The translations under genes and the position numbers were made by a program. The notes below the pieces were generated by a model. It did no database searches. It was not told where the DNA came from and saw only the letters and a list, made by a program, of their open reading frames with translations. A stretch of 31,488 nt of DNA from Acidobacteriota bacterium (lineage in GTDB: Bacteria > Acidobacteriota > Thermoanaerobaculia > Multivoradales > SZUA-115): NCBI GenBank assembly GCA_003231035.1, contig QIHU01000519.1, forward strand, positions 1 through 31,488, written 5' to 3'. Positions within the stretch are counted from its first letter, which is position 1. Every line of letters begins with the position of its first letter. Below, piece after piece: positions 7,045 to 15,516 of the stretch.

Positions 7045-7716
7045 CTAGGCTTTCTTGGGTTGCTGGGCAGCTACGGGATTCTCCGCCTGAATGCCCTTGC
7101 GCTCCATGTCGGTGAAGGTCTCAAGCAGCATGTTTGCCGCCGTCTCGATCTCGCGCACGAACTTGTTGATCCTGCTCATGAAGAAGTTGTAGACGACCTG
7201 CACGGGAACGGCGACGATCAGACCGCCCGCCGTGGTGTAGAGAGCTTCCTTAATACCGGTCGCCACCAAACCAGGGTTGGACAAACCGGCCGCGGCCAGG
7301 GCATCGAACGATTTGATCATTCCGAGCACCGTGCCCAAGAATCCGATCAAGGGAGCGACGTTGGCGATGGTCGCCAAGATGACCAGACCCCGTTCCAGCC
7401 GGCCCATCTCGTAGAGAGCGGCATTCTCGATGGTCTTCTCGACGTCCTCGCGCGGCTGCCCGTACTTCAACAGGCCCGTCTTCATGATCGAAGCGACCGG
7501 GCCGCGGTACTGCTCGCAAACCTTGATCGCGTCACGAGTCGACCCGTTCACCAACAAAGCCTTGCGGATCTTGGCCAAGAACTCGTTGACGTTGATGCGG
7601 GCCCTAAAGAGTGCCCAAGCACGCTCCAGCACCACGACCAAGGCGAGGAACGAGCACCCCAAGAGAAAGTACATCGCGAATCCACCGATTTCAATCCAGT
7701 CTTTTAAGTTGCCCAC
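7045..7716 (-). CDS. exbB: ExbB/TolQ/MotA family proton channel protein
   Basis: The GTG at 7716 is chosen because GGAGG lies 7 nt upstream, giving 223 residues beginning VGNLKDWIEIGGFAMYFLLG. Three membrane segments are visible at about residues 10-30, 115-140 and 155-180. The channel-lining motifs are present: LIGFLGTVLGMIKSFDAL and GLVATGIKEALYTTAGGLIVAVPVQVVYNFF, with conserved Thr residues in both. With ExbD it forms the inner-membrane proton-driven motor for TonB. It is the first gene of the run and has about 250 bp of upstream non-coding DNA, so the operon promoter is expected there. Confidence 0.94.
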   Translation of the reverse strand: MGNLKDWIEIGGFAMYFLLGCSFLALVVVLERAWALFRARINVNEFLAKIRKALLVNGSTRDAIKVCEQYRGPVASIMKTGLLKYGQPREDVEKTIENAALYEMGRLERGLVILATIANVAPLIGFLGTVLGMIKSFDALAAAGLSNPGLVATGIKEALYTTAGGLIVAVPVQVVYNFFMSRINKFVREIETAANMLLETFTDMERKGIQAENPVAAQQPKKA

Positions 7717-7966
7717 GCTACTTCCTCCTCGTACCTGGTAGGACCCGCAGCCGGTGGATCCAGTTCCCAATTCTAATGATTTCGCTTCGCGGTTCCGCGT
7801 CGCGAGGTTTCAAAAATGCAACGGCTCAACCGGGAGCCCAAGGGCTCGCCGCAATTAAAACTGCCTCATCGAGGTCAAGACTCGGAGGATATTAGCACAG
7901 CGTCGCCGTCCAGCGTCAGGTTGACTGACATACTCTCTAAGCACCTTATTGCCAACGAGTTAGCGC
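7717..7966. other. 250-bp intergenic region between ruvC and the exbB operon
   Basis: No gene is seen. It is more AT-rich than its surroundings. It holds a 14-nt palindrome (GAGCCC-AA-GGGCTC, 7834-7847) and a possible extended -10 on the minus strand. The exbB leader would be long, about 170 nt. Confidence 0.5.
7889..7897 (-). promoter_or_regulatory. Candidate extended -10 promoter for the exbB operon
   Basis: On the minus strand TGCTAATAT fits an extended -10 (TGnTATAAT-like). No good -35 lies 17 bp upstream. It points toward exbB, about 175 nt away. This is a motif-only guess. Confidence 0.25.
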
Positions 7967-8533
7967 CTACCTGACTTGCGATCGGCTATCCCCAGCCGGC
8001 TCCGCGAGGCGGTCCATACGCAAACGCCGAGAGCAACAGATGGCCACCGCGAGGGCATCGGTGGCATCGGTGGTCAAGTCGTCAACCTCCAGCTTGAGGA
8101 GCAGTTGGACCATTCTCGCGACTTGCTCCTTATCGGCCCGACCGTTGCCGGTAACCGCCGATTTCACCTCCGCGGGCGAGAACTCGCGCACTTCGTTGAC
8201 CCGGCTCGCCACCGTGGCTAGCAAGGCACCTCTCGCCTGCGCTAGGACGATCAGAGATCGTGGATTCACTCCGTGAAAGAGAGCTTCTAGCACCACGATC
8301 TTCGGTTCCCAGCGATCGACGATCAGGGCGACTTCCGAAGTCAGATGTACCAAGCGCCGGGCCAGCGGTTGATTGCGCTTGCAGGAGATACGACCGACGG
8401 CGCGGGCGACGGTTCGGCTCCCCAGGGTGTCGATCACCGCGTAGCCGGTGTGCATGCTGCCGGGGTCAAGGCCGAGAATGCGAGTCGGCTTGGCGCCAAC
8501 TCTCGAGCGAGCCCGGTCGCTCGTCAAGCTCAC
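7967..8533 (-). CDS. ruvC: Crossover junction endodeoxyribonuclease RuvC
   Basis: RuvC resolves Holliday junctions by paired metal-dependent nicking. The 188-residue protein holds the RNase H-fold acidic residues: Asp23 in ILGLDPG, Glu83 in VVLEALF, and Asp156/Asp159 in TTDATDALAVAICC. The conserved QARGALL helix and SPAEVKSAVTGNGRADKEQV loop are also present. It starts at GTG 8533, whose GTGA overlaps the yebC stop, indicating coupled translation. Arg/Ser-rich extra residues precede the core. ruvA and ruvB, often next, are not in this window. Confidence 0.95.
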   Translation of the reverse strand: MSLTSDRARSRVGAKPTRILGLDPGSMHTGYAVIDTLGSRTVARAVGRISCKRNQPLARRLVHLTSEVALIVDRWEPKIVVLEALFHGVNPRSLIVLAQARGALLATVASRVNEVREFSPAEVKSAVTGNGRADKEQVARMVQLLLKLEVDDLTTDATDALAVAICCSRRLRMDRLAEPAGDSRSQVR

Positions 8534-9273
8534 TCCGCGGCCAGCATGCTCTCGGTGACCTCGAAGTTCGCCCAGACATCCTGGACGTCTTCTTGCTCTT
8601 CGAGAGCCTCGACCAAGCGGATCAAGCGCGGCGCCTGGTCTTCGTCCACTTCGACGGTGGTTTGCGGAATCATCGCCAGTGTCTTGACCACCAAGGGAAT
8701 TTCGCGGCGCTCGAGTTCTTCTTTGACGGACGCATAGTCTTCGAGTGAGGTGATGATTTCGTAGAGTTCGTCGTCGGTCGAAATGTCGTCCACTTCGAGT
8801 TCTAGCGCCAGTTCCATGAAATTCTCTTCACTCATTTCGCCGGCCTCGATGGCGAAGGTGCCTCGACGATCGAACATCCAGCCCACGCACCCGTTCTCGC
8901 CCAGGTTTCCACCGTGCTTGCTGAACAGGTGGCGGACCTCGGACACCGTTCTGTTCTTGTTGTCGGTGATGGTCTCGATCATGATCGCGACGCCGCCAGG
9001 ACCGTACCCTTCGTAGGTCAGTTCTTCGAGCGCGCCACCTTCCAGCTCGCCGGTCCCTTTCTTGATCGCCCGCGCGATATTGTCGTTGGGCACATTGTTG
9101 GAGCGCGCGTCGGTCATCGCACTGCGCAGGCGTGGATTGGCGCTGGGATCACCGCCACCCAGCCGCGTTGAAACGGTCACCTCGCGCAGAATCTTGGTCC
9201 AGAGCTTGCCGCGTTTGGCGTCCAAAGCTCCCTTCTTACGCTTGATGGTGCTCCATTTACTGTGGCCCGACAT
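8530..9273 (-). CDS. yebC: YebC/PmpR family DNA-binding regulatory protein
   Basis: YebC-family proteins act as transcriptional regulators and, in some bacteria, as factors that relieve ribosome stalling. The start at ATG 9273 is fixed by the invariant MSGHSKWSTIKRKKGALDAKRGK and an AGGAG 8 nt upstream; the length is 247 residues. Further signatures are LWTKILREVTVSTRLGG, NVPNDNIARAIKKGTGE, YEGYGPGGVAIMIE and KHGGNLGENGCVGWMF. It sits in its usual place just before ruvC. It is divergent from the kinase gene across 193 bp. Confidence 0.96.
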   Translation of the reverse strand: MSGHSKWSTIKRKKGALDAKRGKLWTKILREVTVSTRLGGGDPSANPRLRSAMTDARSNNVPNDNIARAIKKGTGELEGGALEELTYEGYGPGGVAIMIETITDNKNRTVSEVRHLFSKHGGNLGENGCVGWMFDRRGTFAIEAGEMSEENFMELALELEVDDISTDDELYEIITSLEDYASVKEELERREIPLVVKTLAMIPQTTVEVDEDQAPRLIRLVEALEEQEDVQDVWANFEVTESMLAAE

Positions 9274-9466
9274 GGTTTCACTCCTGGGGGAATTGATGAG
9301 GAGATGGCTTTGAGGGCTGCCCTCTTTCTCGCTGATTCTATCCGCTCCACCGATCCTGTGGTGCAACCGCGCTAAACAACAGTAGAATCAGCACCTTCAG
9401 CAAGAGGCTAGGCTTGACCCTCCATGCGGAGGGTGCCACGAACTCAATCTAAACGGAGTGAATACC
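9274..9466. promoter_or_regulatory. Divergent control region between yebC and the kinase gene
   Basis: The 193-bp gap should hold both promoters. An inverted repeat, ACCCTCC (9417-9423) and GGAGGGT (9428-9434) with loop ATGC, lies 33 bp before the kinase start and could be an operator or leader hairpin. No convincing -35/-10 pair was found. Confidence 0.35.
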
Positions 9467-12070
9467 ATGTCGTTGATCCTGGTGGTAGAGGCTGAGAACC
9501 ACCATGCGGAACCGGTGATACGAGCATTGACGAGCGACAAGTTCAACGTCAAGGTCGTCAGCAACCACGATGAAGCCTTGCGCGCGGCGGCCTACGAAGC
9601 GCCGTCACTAGTCTTGGTTAGCAGCGACCTGCCGGATGCCGCCGAGATGATGAACGCCTTCGCCAGCAAGCGCGGAGGGCCCGGGGTGGTGGCGCTGCTC
9701 AGGAGCCCTGAACAGCGACCGCTCTTCGAGCCCCACGCGGACAGCGTCCTGGTCGAGCCTATTGCTGACGAGGAGTACCGCCAAGCGGTGCGGAGCGAAC
9801 TGGCGGGATCTCGATCCACGGCGGCTGCCGCGGTGACCGTCGACGCGGGCCAAAAGCTAACTTCCGCGGACATCTTCGGCGATGTGCTAGCTGAAGTCGA
9901 AGAGGCCCCAATACGCCCCACGGCGAAGATCTCCTCCGCCGAACTTTTCGGCGACATGTTGGCCGAACTTGGTGGCGAGGTACTCGCGCCGCCAGCCACC
10001 GCGACGCCAGCTCAATCGCCGCCTCCGCCCAGCGAATCCACGCCCCCGCCGATCAGGACCACGCCACCGCCCAGCGAGCCGGTCCTTGCCGTCCCCAAGC
10101 CACCACCCGAGATCGAGGCCACGCCTCCGGTGGCGACCCCAGCGCCAACCCCAATGGCAACCCCGGCCATCGATCCACCGAAGGTCAAGGTGGTTGCCAA
10201 GCCCGCGCCGACAGCGCCACCTCGACAGCCTCCTCCGAGACAGCCCCCTCCAGAGATGGACGCTGAGATCCAACAAAAGCTGGAGCTAACCCTGTCCGGC
10301 GTCCTCGGTACCGGCACCAGAGGCCACAAGAGAACCGGAGCCGGCAACCAGCGCGCCAGGGACTCGAGCAGCGAAATCGACGCCCTGCTGTCGAGCACCC
10401 TCTCTAGCCTCAACCTCGACTCCAAGAGCACCAAGAGACGCACGGCTGCACCGACCAGAAGAAAGAACACACCGACAGACTTGGCCGCCGAGATCGACAA
10501 GCTCCGTGCCGGCCCAGCCGCCGAGTCGCCCCCTGCCGAGGTGGCCCCCAGCGAAGAGGCGGAGGCGCGGCAGATCTTCAAGCCTGTTTCCGCCGGTCAG
10601 GAGTTTGGCCAATACACCCTGCTCAAGAAAATCGCCCTCGGCGGCATGGCCGAGGTGTGGAAGGCCCGGATGAAAGGGGTCGAAGGATTCCAAAAAACGG
10701 TGGCGATCAAGAAGATCCTGCACCACCTCACCGACAACGACTCCTTCGTCAACATGTTCATCGATGAGGCCAAGTTAGCGGCCCAATTGAGCCACCCCAA
10801 CATCACCCACATCTACGACTTGGGGAAACTCAACGAGGACTACTACATCGCGATGGAGTTCGTCGAGGGACGAAACCTGCGCGCCGTCCTCACTGCCGCA
10901 TCGAACGCGTCGACCCGGATGCCGGTCGGTGTGGTCCTGCTGGTCGCGGCTCGCCTGGCTAGCGCCCTCGATTACGCCCACCGCAAGCGCGACTTCGACG
11001 GTCAACAGCTCGGCCTGGTGCACCGGGATGTCTCGCCGCAGAATGTCCTACTCTCCTACGAAGGCGACATCAAGCTCTGCGATTTCGGCATCGTCAAGGC
11101 GGTGTCGCGCACCCAACATACGCAGCTGGGAGCGCTCAAGGGCAAACTCCAGTACATGTCGCCGGAACAGGCTCGGGGGCAAAGTGTCGATGCCCGGTCG
11201 GACCTCTTTTCGTTGGGCTCCTTGATCTTCGAGATGCTCGTCGGGCGCCGTCTTTTTCCCGGCGACAATGAGCTTTCGGTACTCGAAGCGGTTCGCGAGT
11301 GCAATCTGCCGGCCCCGGTCGACATCGACCCCACGATTCCCGCCAGTGTCGACGAGCTGGTTCGTCAAGCTCTGCGCAAGGATCCCGACGATCGATTTCA
11401 AACCGCCAGCGAGATGCAGCAACGGATCGAGTCGATTCTCTATAGCCTCGACCCCACTCCCAGCCAGGCCGACCTCGCGGCATTCATGCACCAGGTCCTC
11501 ACCTCCGCCCCCCGGCCAGCCGCGAAACCCAAACTGGAGGCGACCTCGGCACCGACCCCCACGGCTCCACCAGCCTCGCCTCCGGCCACGCTCGCCGAGA
11601 CACCGCCTTCCGCCCAGAGCAGCCCTGCGTTGCCTTCGGTCGCCGCGCCGGTCGTAGCCGAGGTGACGGTAGAAGAAAAGGTCGTGCCGAACGAGCCAGC
11701 TCAGCCCACCGCGGAGAATCTCGATCCGCTGGCAACCGGCCAGGTCGTTGAATTCATCCAACCGACCGATGACCTAGACCCAGGCTTGGTGAAAAGACCC
11801 TCACGCGGACGCTGGTGGATTCTCCTGCTGATTCTGGCGCTCGCCGCCATGTTGGCTTGGATTCAGTTGCGAAGAGCCGCCCCGCGCGCGCAACCGGCGC
11901 CGGGTTCAACCGCCCAGCCCGCGGTCACGCAACCCGCCGACCCACCCACCTCCTCCGTTTCAAACGACACCGCGATCGACCACGGTGCCAACCCAGGGGG
12001 CGGAGAGGATGCGACTTCAGACAACTCAATTCAAGAACCGCCCACCCAGCCTCCGACCAACGATGGCTAG
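9467..12070 (+). CDS. Transmembrane Ser/Thr protein kinase with degenerate N-terminal receiver domain
   Basis: ATG 9467 (GGAG 8 nt upstream) gives 867 residues. Residues 1-115 look like a receiver domain (MSLILVVEAENHHAEPVIRA) but the phospho-acceptor position is Ser (LVLVSSDLPD) and the Lys position is Glu (VLVEPI), so phosphorylation is unlikely. Next come two copies of an S-A-(D/E)-(I/L)-F-G-D-(V/M)-L-A-E motif near residues 130-165, then a long Pro/Ala/Thr-rich linker. The Hanks-type kinase covers about 378-660: Lys415 in VAIKK, HRD at 519-521 (HRDVSPQNVLL), DFG at 539-541 and MSPEQARG. A second Pro/Ala-rich linker leads to one membrane segment at about 783-803 and a short Pro/Thr-rich outer tail. 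The kinase therefore faces the cytoplasm. HRDVSPQN is typical of myxobacterial and acidobacterial kinases. The substrate is unknown. Confidence 0.92.
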   Translation: MSLILVVEAENHHAEPVIRALTSDKFNVKVVSNHDEALRAAAYEAPSLVLVSSDLPDAAEMMNAFASKRGGPGVVALLRSPEQRPLFEPHADSVLVEPIADEEYRQAVRSELAGSRSTAAAAVTVDAGQKLTSADIFGDVLAEVEEAPIRPTAKISSAELFGDMLAELGGEVLAPPATATPAQSPPPPSESTPPPIRTTPPPSEPVLAVPKPPPEIEATPPVATPAPTPMATPAIDPPKVKVVAKPAPTAPPRQPPPRQPPPEMDAEIQQKLELTLSGVLGTGTRGHKRTGAGNQRARDSSSEIDALLSSTLSSLNLDSKSTKRRTAAPTRRKNTPTDLAAEIDKLRAGPAAESPPAEVAPSEEAEARQIFKPVSAGQEFGQYTLLKKIALGGMAEVWKARMKGVEGFQKTVAIKKILHHLTDNDSFVNMFIDEAKLAAQLSHPNITHIYDLGKLNEDYYIAMEFVEGRNLRAVLTAASNASTRMPVGVVLLVAARLASALDYAHRKRDFDGQQLGLVHRDVSPQNVLLSYEGDIKLCDFGIVKAVSRTQHTQLGALKGKLQYMSPEQARGQSVDARSDLFSLGSLIFEMLVGRRLFPGDNELSVLEAVRECNLPAPVDIDPTIPASVDELVRQALRKDPDDRFQTASEMQQRIESILYSLDPTPSQADLAAFMHQVLTSAPRPAAKPKLEATSAPTPTAPPASPPATLAETPPSAQSSPALPSVAAPVVAEVTVEEKVVPNEPAQPTAENLDPLATGQVVEFIQPTDDLDPGLVKRPSRGRWWILLLILALAAMLAWIQLRRAAPRAQPAPGSTAQPAVTQPADPPTSSVSNDTAIDHGANPGGGEDATSDNSIQEPPTQPPTNDG

Positions 12071-12265
12071 AAGGGCGAGAGAGTTACTTGGCTTGTGCCA
12101 TATCTCGAAGGAGGGTAGTCTGCCCAGGTTACACAGGGGTGCTGGGGGCAAAAGTACCTGCCAGGTTTTCACACCAGTAATTGAAATCTGGGCTCTTCGA
12201 AGCCCGCTATTGTTGAGCGCCAGCCGCGCGGGGAGCACGGCCTGGTGTGCATCTTGGAGGTGGCT
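12071..12265. other. 195-bp intergenic region
   Basis: No ORF or RNA gene is recognised. A short stem GGGCT/AGCCC with a 6-nt loop near 12190-12205 may end the kinase transcript, but it lacks a T-run. The region could also carry the promoter of the small coiled-coil gene. Confidence 0.35.
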
Positions 12266-12502
12266 ATGAGTCTTAGCGATCGACAGAGAGAATTCTACGA
12301 GAACACGCTGGATGTAACCCGACAGGAAATCGAGGAGCTCGACCGGGAAATCGAAGAAGAACTAGCCAAGGTCAAGGACCGGCTAGCCGAGTTGCAGAAC
12401 GCCAAGAAGGCATCGCGTCAGATGTACGACGCCGCCTGCCTACGACTCGGCATCGCAAACGATCTCGCCGCCGCCGAAGACGAAGAGGCTGGCGACAGTT
12501 AG
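12266..12502 (+). CDS. Small coiled-coil hypothetical protein
   Basis: ATG 12266 follows GGAGG with 5-nt spacing, giving 78 residues (MSLSDRQREFYENTLDVTRQ). The middle is a heptad-rich charged helix (EIEELDREIEEELAKVKDRL) and the tail is acidic. There is no signal peptide or membrane segment. I do not recognise the family; it could be a small coiled-coil oligomer or adaptor. It lies 44 bp before accD and may be co-transcribed with it. Confidence 0.7.
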   Translation: MSLSDRQREFYENTLDVTRQEIEELDREIEEELAKVKDRLAELQNAKKASRQMYDAACLRLGIANDLAAAEDEEAGDS

Positions 12503-12546
12503 AGGCTCGCGGAGCCTCGTGCAGTAGGCTCACGGTGGAGTGAACC

Positions 12547-13461
12547 ATGGCTTGGTTCAAAAAGAAAAAGAAACCCCTACCCGCGGCCGCCGAAGATCGG
12601 CCTCGCAGCACCGTTCCCGAAGGCCTCTGGGTCAAGTGCGACGGTTGCCGAGAGGTCATCTACTCGAAGGAGTTGAAGCTCAACTTCCGGATCTGTCCAA
12701 AGTGCAGTCACCACTTTCGGATCGACGCCGAGGAGCGCATTCGACTCCTTCTCGATGGGCCGTCGAAAGCCCATTCCACCAGCGTGGACCCCGAGGATGC
12801 CACCGCGCCGCCCAGCCAGCCGGAACCCGTACCCGCGGACCTCTTTTCGCGGATCCAGTCCACCGACCCTCTCGCCTTTACCGATTCGAAGAAGTATCTA
12901 GACCGGCTGAAGAGCTACACCGAGAAGGTTGGCTCTAGTGACGCAGTGATCGTCGTGGACGGAACCATCGAAGAGATTCCAGTGGTCCTGGCGGTGATGC
13001 AGTACCGCTTCATGGGTGGCTCGATGGGGTCGGTGGTCGGCGAAAAGGTGACGCGGGCGGCGGAACGCGCCTTGGCGGCGGGCAAACCTTTGATCGTGGT
13101 CAGCGCGTCGGGTGGAGCACGGATGCAGGAGGGGGTGCTGTCGTTGCTTCAGATGGCCAAGATCTCCTCCGCCCTGGCCCGACTGCGTCAAGCCAACCTG
13201 CCCTATCTGTCGATCTTGACCGACCCGACAACCGGCGGCGTCACCGCATCGTTCGCCATGCTCGGCGACCTTAATATCGCGGAACCCGGCGCCTTGATCG
13301 GTTTTGCCGGCCCACGGGTCATTGAGCAGACGATTCGCCAGAGTTTGCCGGACGGCTTCCAACGCAGCGAGTTCCTCATCGAACACGGCTTTCTCGACAT
13401 GGTGGTGGCCCGCCCCGAACTCAAGGCGACGGTCGCCCGCTGCCTGCGCCACTTCGCATAG
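12547..13461 (+). CDS. accD: Acetyl-CoA carboxylase carboxyltransferase subunit beta
   Basis: AccD with AccA transfers carboxyl from biotin to acetyl-CoA, the committed step of fatty-acid synthesis. The 304-residue protein has the N-terminal zinc ribbon Cys31-x2-Cys34-x15-Cys50-x2-Cys53 (VKCDGCREVIYSK, RICPKCSHHF). The crotonase-fold core contains VLAVMQYRFMGGSMGSVVGE, SGGARMQEGVLSLLQMAK, DPTTGGVTASFAMLGD and GFAGPRVIEQTIRQ. The Lys-rich start (MAWFKKKKKP) is usual. GGTGGAG precedes the ATG. accA is not in the window. accD followed by folC is a common gene order. Confidence 0.96.
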   Translation: MAWFKKKKKPLPAAAEDRPRSTVPEGLWVKCDGCREVIYSKELKLNFRICPKCSHHFRIDAEERIRLLLDGPSKAHSTSVDPEDATAPPSQPEPVPADLFSRIQSTDPLAFTDSKKYLDRLKSYTEKVGSSDAVIVVDGTIEEIPVVLAVMQYRFMGGSMGSVVGEKVTRAAERALAAGKPLIVVSASGGARMQEGVLSLLQMAKISSALARLRQANLPYLSILTDPTTGGVTASFAMLGDLNIAEPGALIGFAGPRVIEQTIRQSLPDGFQRSEFLIEHGFLDMVVARPELKATVARCLRHFA

Positions 13462-13483
13462 CGACCTTCCCATACCAGCCCCT

Positions 13484-14818
13484 ATGAATCGCGCGCAGTC
13501 GATCCTCGACCGTCTCGAGTTGTTCGGTGTTCGACTCGGCCTCGACACCACGCGGCCGCTCCTCGCGGCCCTGGGCGATCCCCAGTCACGCGTGCCCACC
13601 GTCTTGGTGGCCGGAACCAATGGCAAAGGCTCCACCGCGACCCTCCTTGCCGCCATGGCCAACGCCGCCGGGTATCGCACCGGTCTGTATACCTCGCCTC
13701 ACTTGGAAGTGGTTGAAGAGAGGCTACGAGTCGATGGACGGGCGGTGGATCGCGAAACACTCGGCGAACTGTTGACCACGGTGACGGAGGCGGGAGAGCG
13801 AGCACTGACCGACGCGCCCACCTATTTCGAGGCGTTGACCGCGGCCGCCTGGCTGTGGTTCGCCGACTCGCGGGTGGACCTGGCGGTGATGGAGGTCGGC
13901 ATGGGAGGGCGGTTGGACGCGACCAATGCCGGTGAACCGTTGCTTTCGGTGATCACTCCGATCGGTCTAGATCACACCAAACACCTGGGGGAGTCGTTGG
14001 CCGCCATCGCCAGAGAGAAGGCTGGGATTCTCCGTCCCGGCGTACCGGCGGTCAGCTGGCCCGGGCCACAGCCGGCCGAAGCGGCTCTGTTGGAGGTGGC
14101 GAATCGACTCAAGACCCCGCTGCAAATGGTGCCCAGAGAATTGCTTCACCTCACCAGCCAAGCACAAGGGTTTGGCAGTCAGCAGGTCGAATTGCGAACG
14201 CCGACGGACCACTACTCCGTCGACCTTCCGTTGCCGGGCCGACACCAGGCGGAGAACCTTGCTCTGGCGGTGATGGCGGCCGAACGGCTCGCGGCGCACG
14301 GCTACGAGCGCTTGGACAACACTGCGATTCGAACCGGCGCCGAGGGCTGTCGCTGGCCAGGCCGACTGGAGCATGTAGTTTGTCCACCCCCGTTCGCTGG
14401 CCGCGAGCTGTTGCTGGACGCGGCCCACAACCCACCCGGAATCGACGCCCTGGCGCGCTTCCTCGGCGATTGGCCTGGGCTCGAAGAAGGTGGCTTCGAC
14501 CTCTTGTTCGGAGCCTTTGCCAACAAGAACGCCGAACGCATGCTCACTACCCTGGCCCGGCACGCCCGGCGGATCACTCTCACCACCCCGCAAGGTCGAA
14601 GAGCTTTCTCTCCCCAGGAACTCGCGGCCTGGGTGCCAGATCAGAACCCCCATTTGGCGGCCGAACCCGCGCAAGCACTCAGCGCCGCCTTGCCAGGAGA
14701 GGGTCTCTTGGTGGTCACTGGCTCGTTGTACCTGGTGGGCGAGGTGCGCGGTTTGCTACGCCAACAGCTAGGGATTGCGCCGTCGCCGGTCCATGCCTTG
14801 CGTGACCCCGTGACTTGA
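13484..14818 (+). CDS. folC: Bifunctional folylpolyglutamate/dihydrofolate synthase
   Basis: FolC ligates dihydropteroate to glutamate and adds further glutamates to folates. ATG 13484, 22 bp after accD, gives 444 residues. The P-loop VLVAGTNGKGSTATLLAAM, TGLYTSPHLEVVEERLRVDG, VMEVGMGGRLDATN, ITPIGLDHTKHLGESLAAIA and LDAAHNPPGI are all family signatures of the Mur-ligase fold. No good ribosome binding site precedes the ATG, so coupling with accD is likely. Polyglutamylated folates serve the glyA and purine pathways encoded elsewhere in this window. Confidence 0.95.
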   Translation: MNRAQSILDRLELFGVRLGLDTTRPLLAALGDPQSRVPTVLVAGTNGKGSTATLLAAMANAAGYRTGLYTSPHLEVVEERLRVDGRAVDRETLGELLTTVTEAGERALTDAPTYFEALTAAAWLWFADSRVDLAVMEVGMGGRLDATNAGEPLLSVITPIGLDHTKHLGESLAAIAREKAGILRPGVPAVSWPGPQPAEAALLEVANRLKTPLQMVPRELLHLTSQAQGFGSQQVELRTPTDHYSVDLPLPGRHQAENLALAVMAAERLAAHGYERLDNTAIRTGAEGCRWPGRLEHVVCPPPFAGRELLLDAAHNPPGIDALARFLGDWPGLEEGGFDLLFGAFANKNAERMLTTLARHARRITLTTPQGRRAFSPQELAAWVPDQNPHLAAEPAQALSAALPGEGLLVVTGSLYLVGEVRGLLRQQLGIAPSPVHALRDPVT

Positions 14819-14832
14819 TAGCCTGGCGCCCC

Positions 14833-15510
14833 ATGAAGCGAAGCGAAAAGGCAGCTCGGATCCAGCAGATCCTCAACCGACTCCACCCCTCAGTTCCTAT
14901 CCCGCTAGACCACCTCGACCCGTTCACCTTCCTGCTCGCCATCCTGCTCTCGGCGCAGACCACGGACAAGAAGGTCAACGAGGTCACCCCCGCCCTCTTC
15001 GCCGCCGCACCGACTCCGGCCGCGATGGCCGAGCTCCCGGTCGAGGAGATCCGCGATCATATTCGCCAAATCGGCCTCGCCAACACCAAGGCGAAGAACA
15101 TTCACCGCCTCTCCCAAATGTTGGTCGAGGGCGGCGGCGAGGTCCCGCGCAGCTTCGCCGAGCTCGAGGCGTTGCCGGGCGTCGGGCACAAAACCGCCTC
15201 GGTTCTGATGGCGCAAGCCTTCGGGGTTCCCGCCTTTCCGGTGGACACCCACATCCATCGCCTGGCCCATCGCTGGGGACTCTCCAACGGCACCACCGTG
15301 GTCAAAACCGAGCGCGACCTCAAGAAGATCTTCCCCGAGAAGAACTGGAATCGTCTGCACTTGCAGATCATCTACTTCGGCCGCGAGTACTGCCCCGCCC
15401 TCTATCACGACCTCGACGGTTGCCCGATCTGCTCCTGGGCGGCAACCCAGAAGCACAAGAGCGAAGAGAAGCGTGCCGACCGCGAGCGGCGACAACGGCG
15501 ACGCGGGTAG
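14833..15510 (+). CDS. nth: Endonuclease III-like DNA glycosylase with an incomplete Fe-S Cys set
   Basis: Nth removes oxidised pyrimidines and nicks the abasic site. With ATG 14833 the numbering matches the Escherichia coli enzyme: catalytic Lys120 in LPGVGHKTASVLMAQAFG and Asp138 in VDTHIHRLAHR. LLSAQTTDKKVNEVTPALF is also typical. The cluster loop differs: Cys187, Cys197 and Cys200 are present as C-x9-C-x2-C, where C-x6-C-x2-C-x5-C is usual, and no fourth Cys follows before the basic C-terminal tail (KSEEKRADRERRQRRRG). It may bind a cluster with another ligand or none. An alternative TTG start at 14815 overlaps folC. The gene ends 6 bp from the convergent dehydratase gene. Confidence 0.92.
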   Translation: MKRSEKAARIQQILNRLHPSVPIPLDHLDPFTFLLAILLSAQTTDKKVNEVTPALFAAAPTPAAMAELPVEEIRDHIRQIGLANTKAKNIHRLSQMLVEGGGEVPRSFAELEALPGVGHKTASVLMAQAFGVPAFPVDTHIHRLAHRWGLSNGTTVVKTERDLKKIFPEKNWNRLHLQIIYFGREYCPALYHDLDGCPICSWAATQKHKSEEKRADRERRQRRRG

Positions 15511-15516
15511 CGAGCC

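Noticed and set aside
7919..7950. Plus-strand TTGACT with CTTATT 18 bp downstream
   Set aside because: It points into the 3' end of ruvC, with no plus-strand gene to drive.
10012..10726. Minus-strand ORFs opposite the kinase linker
   Set aside because: They are low-complexity shadows of the Pro/Ala-rich linker codons.
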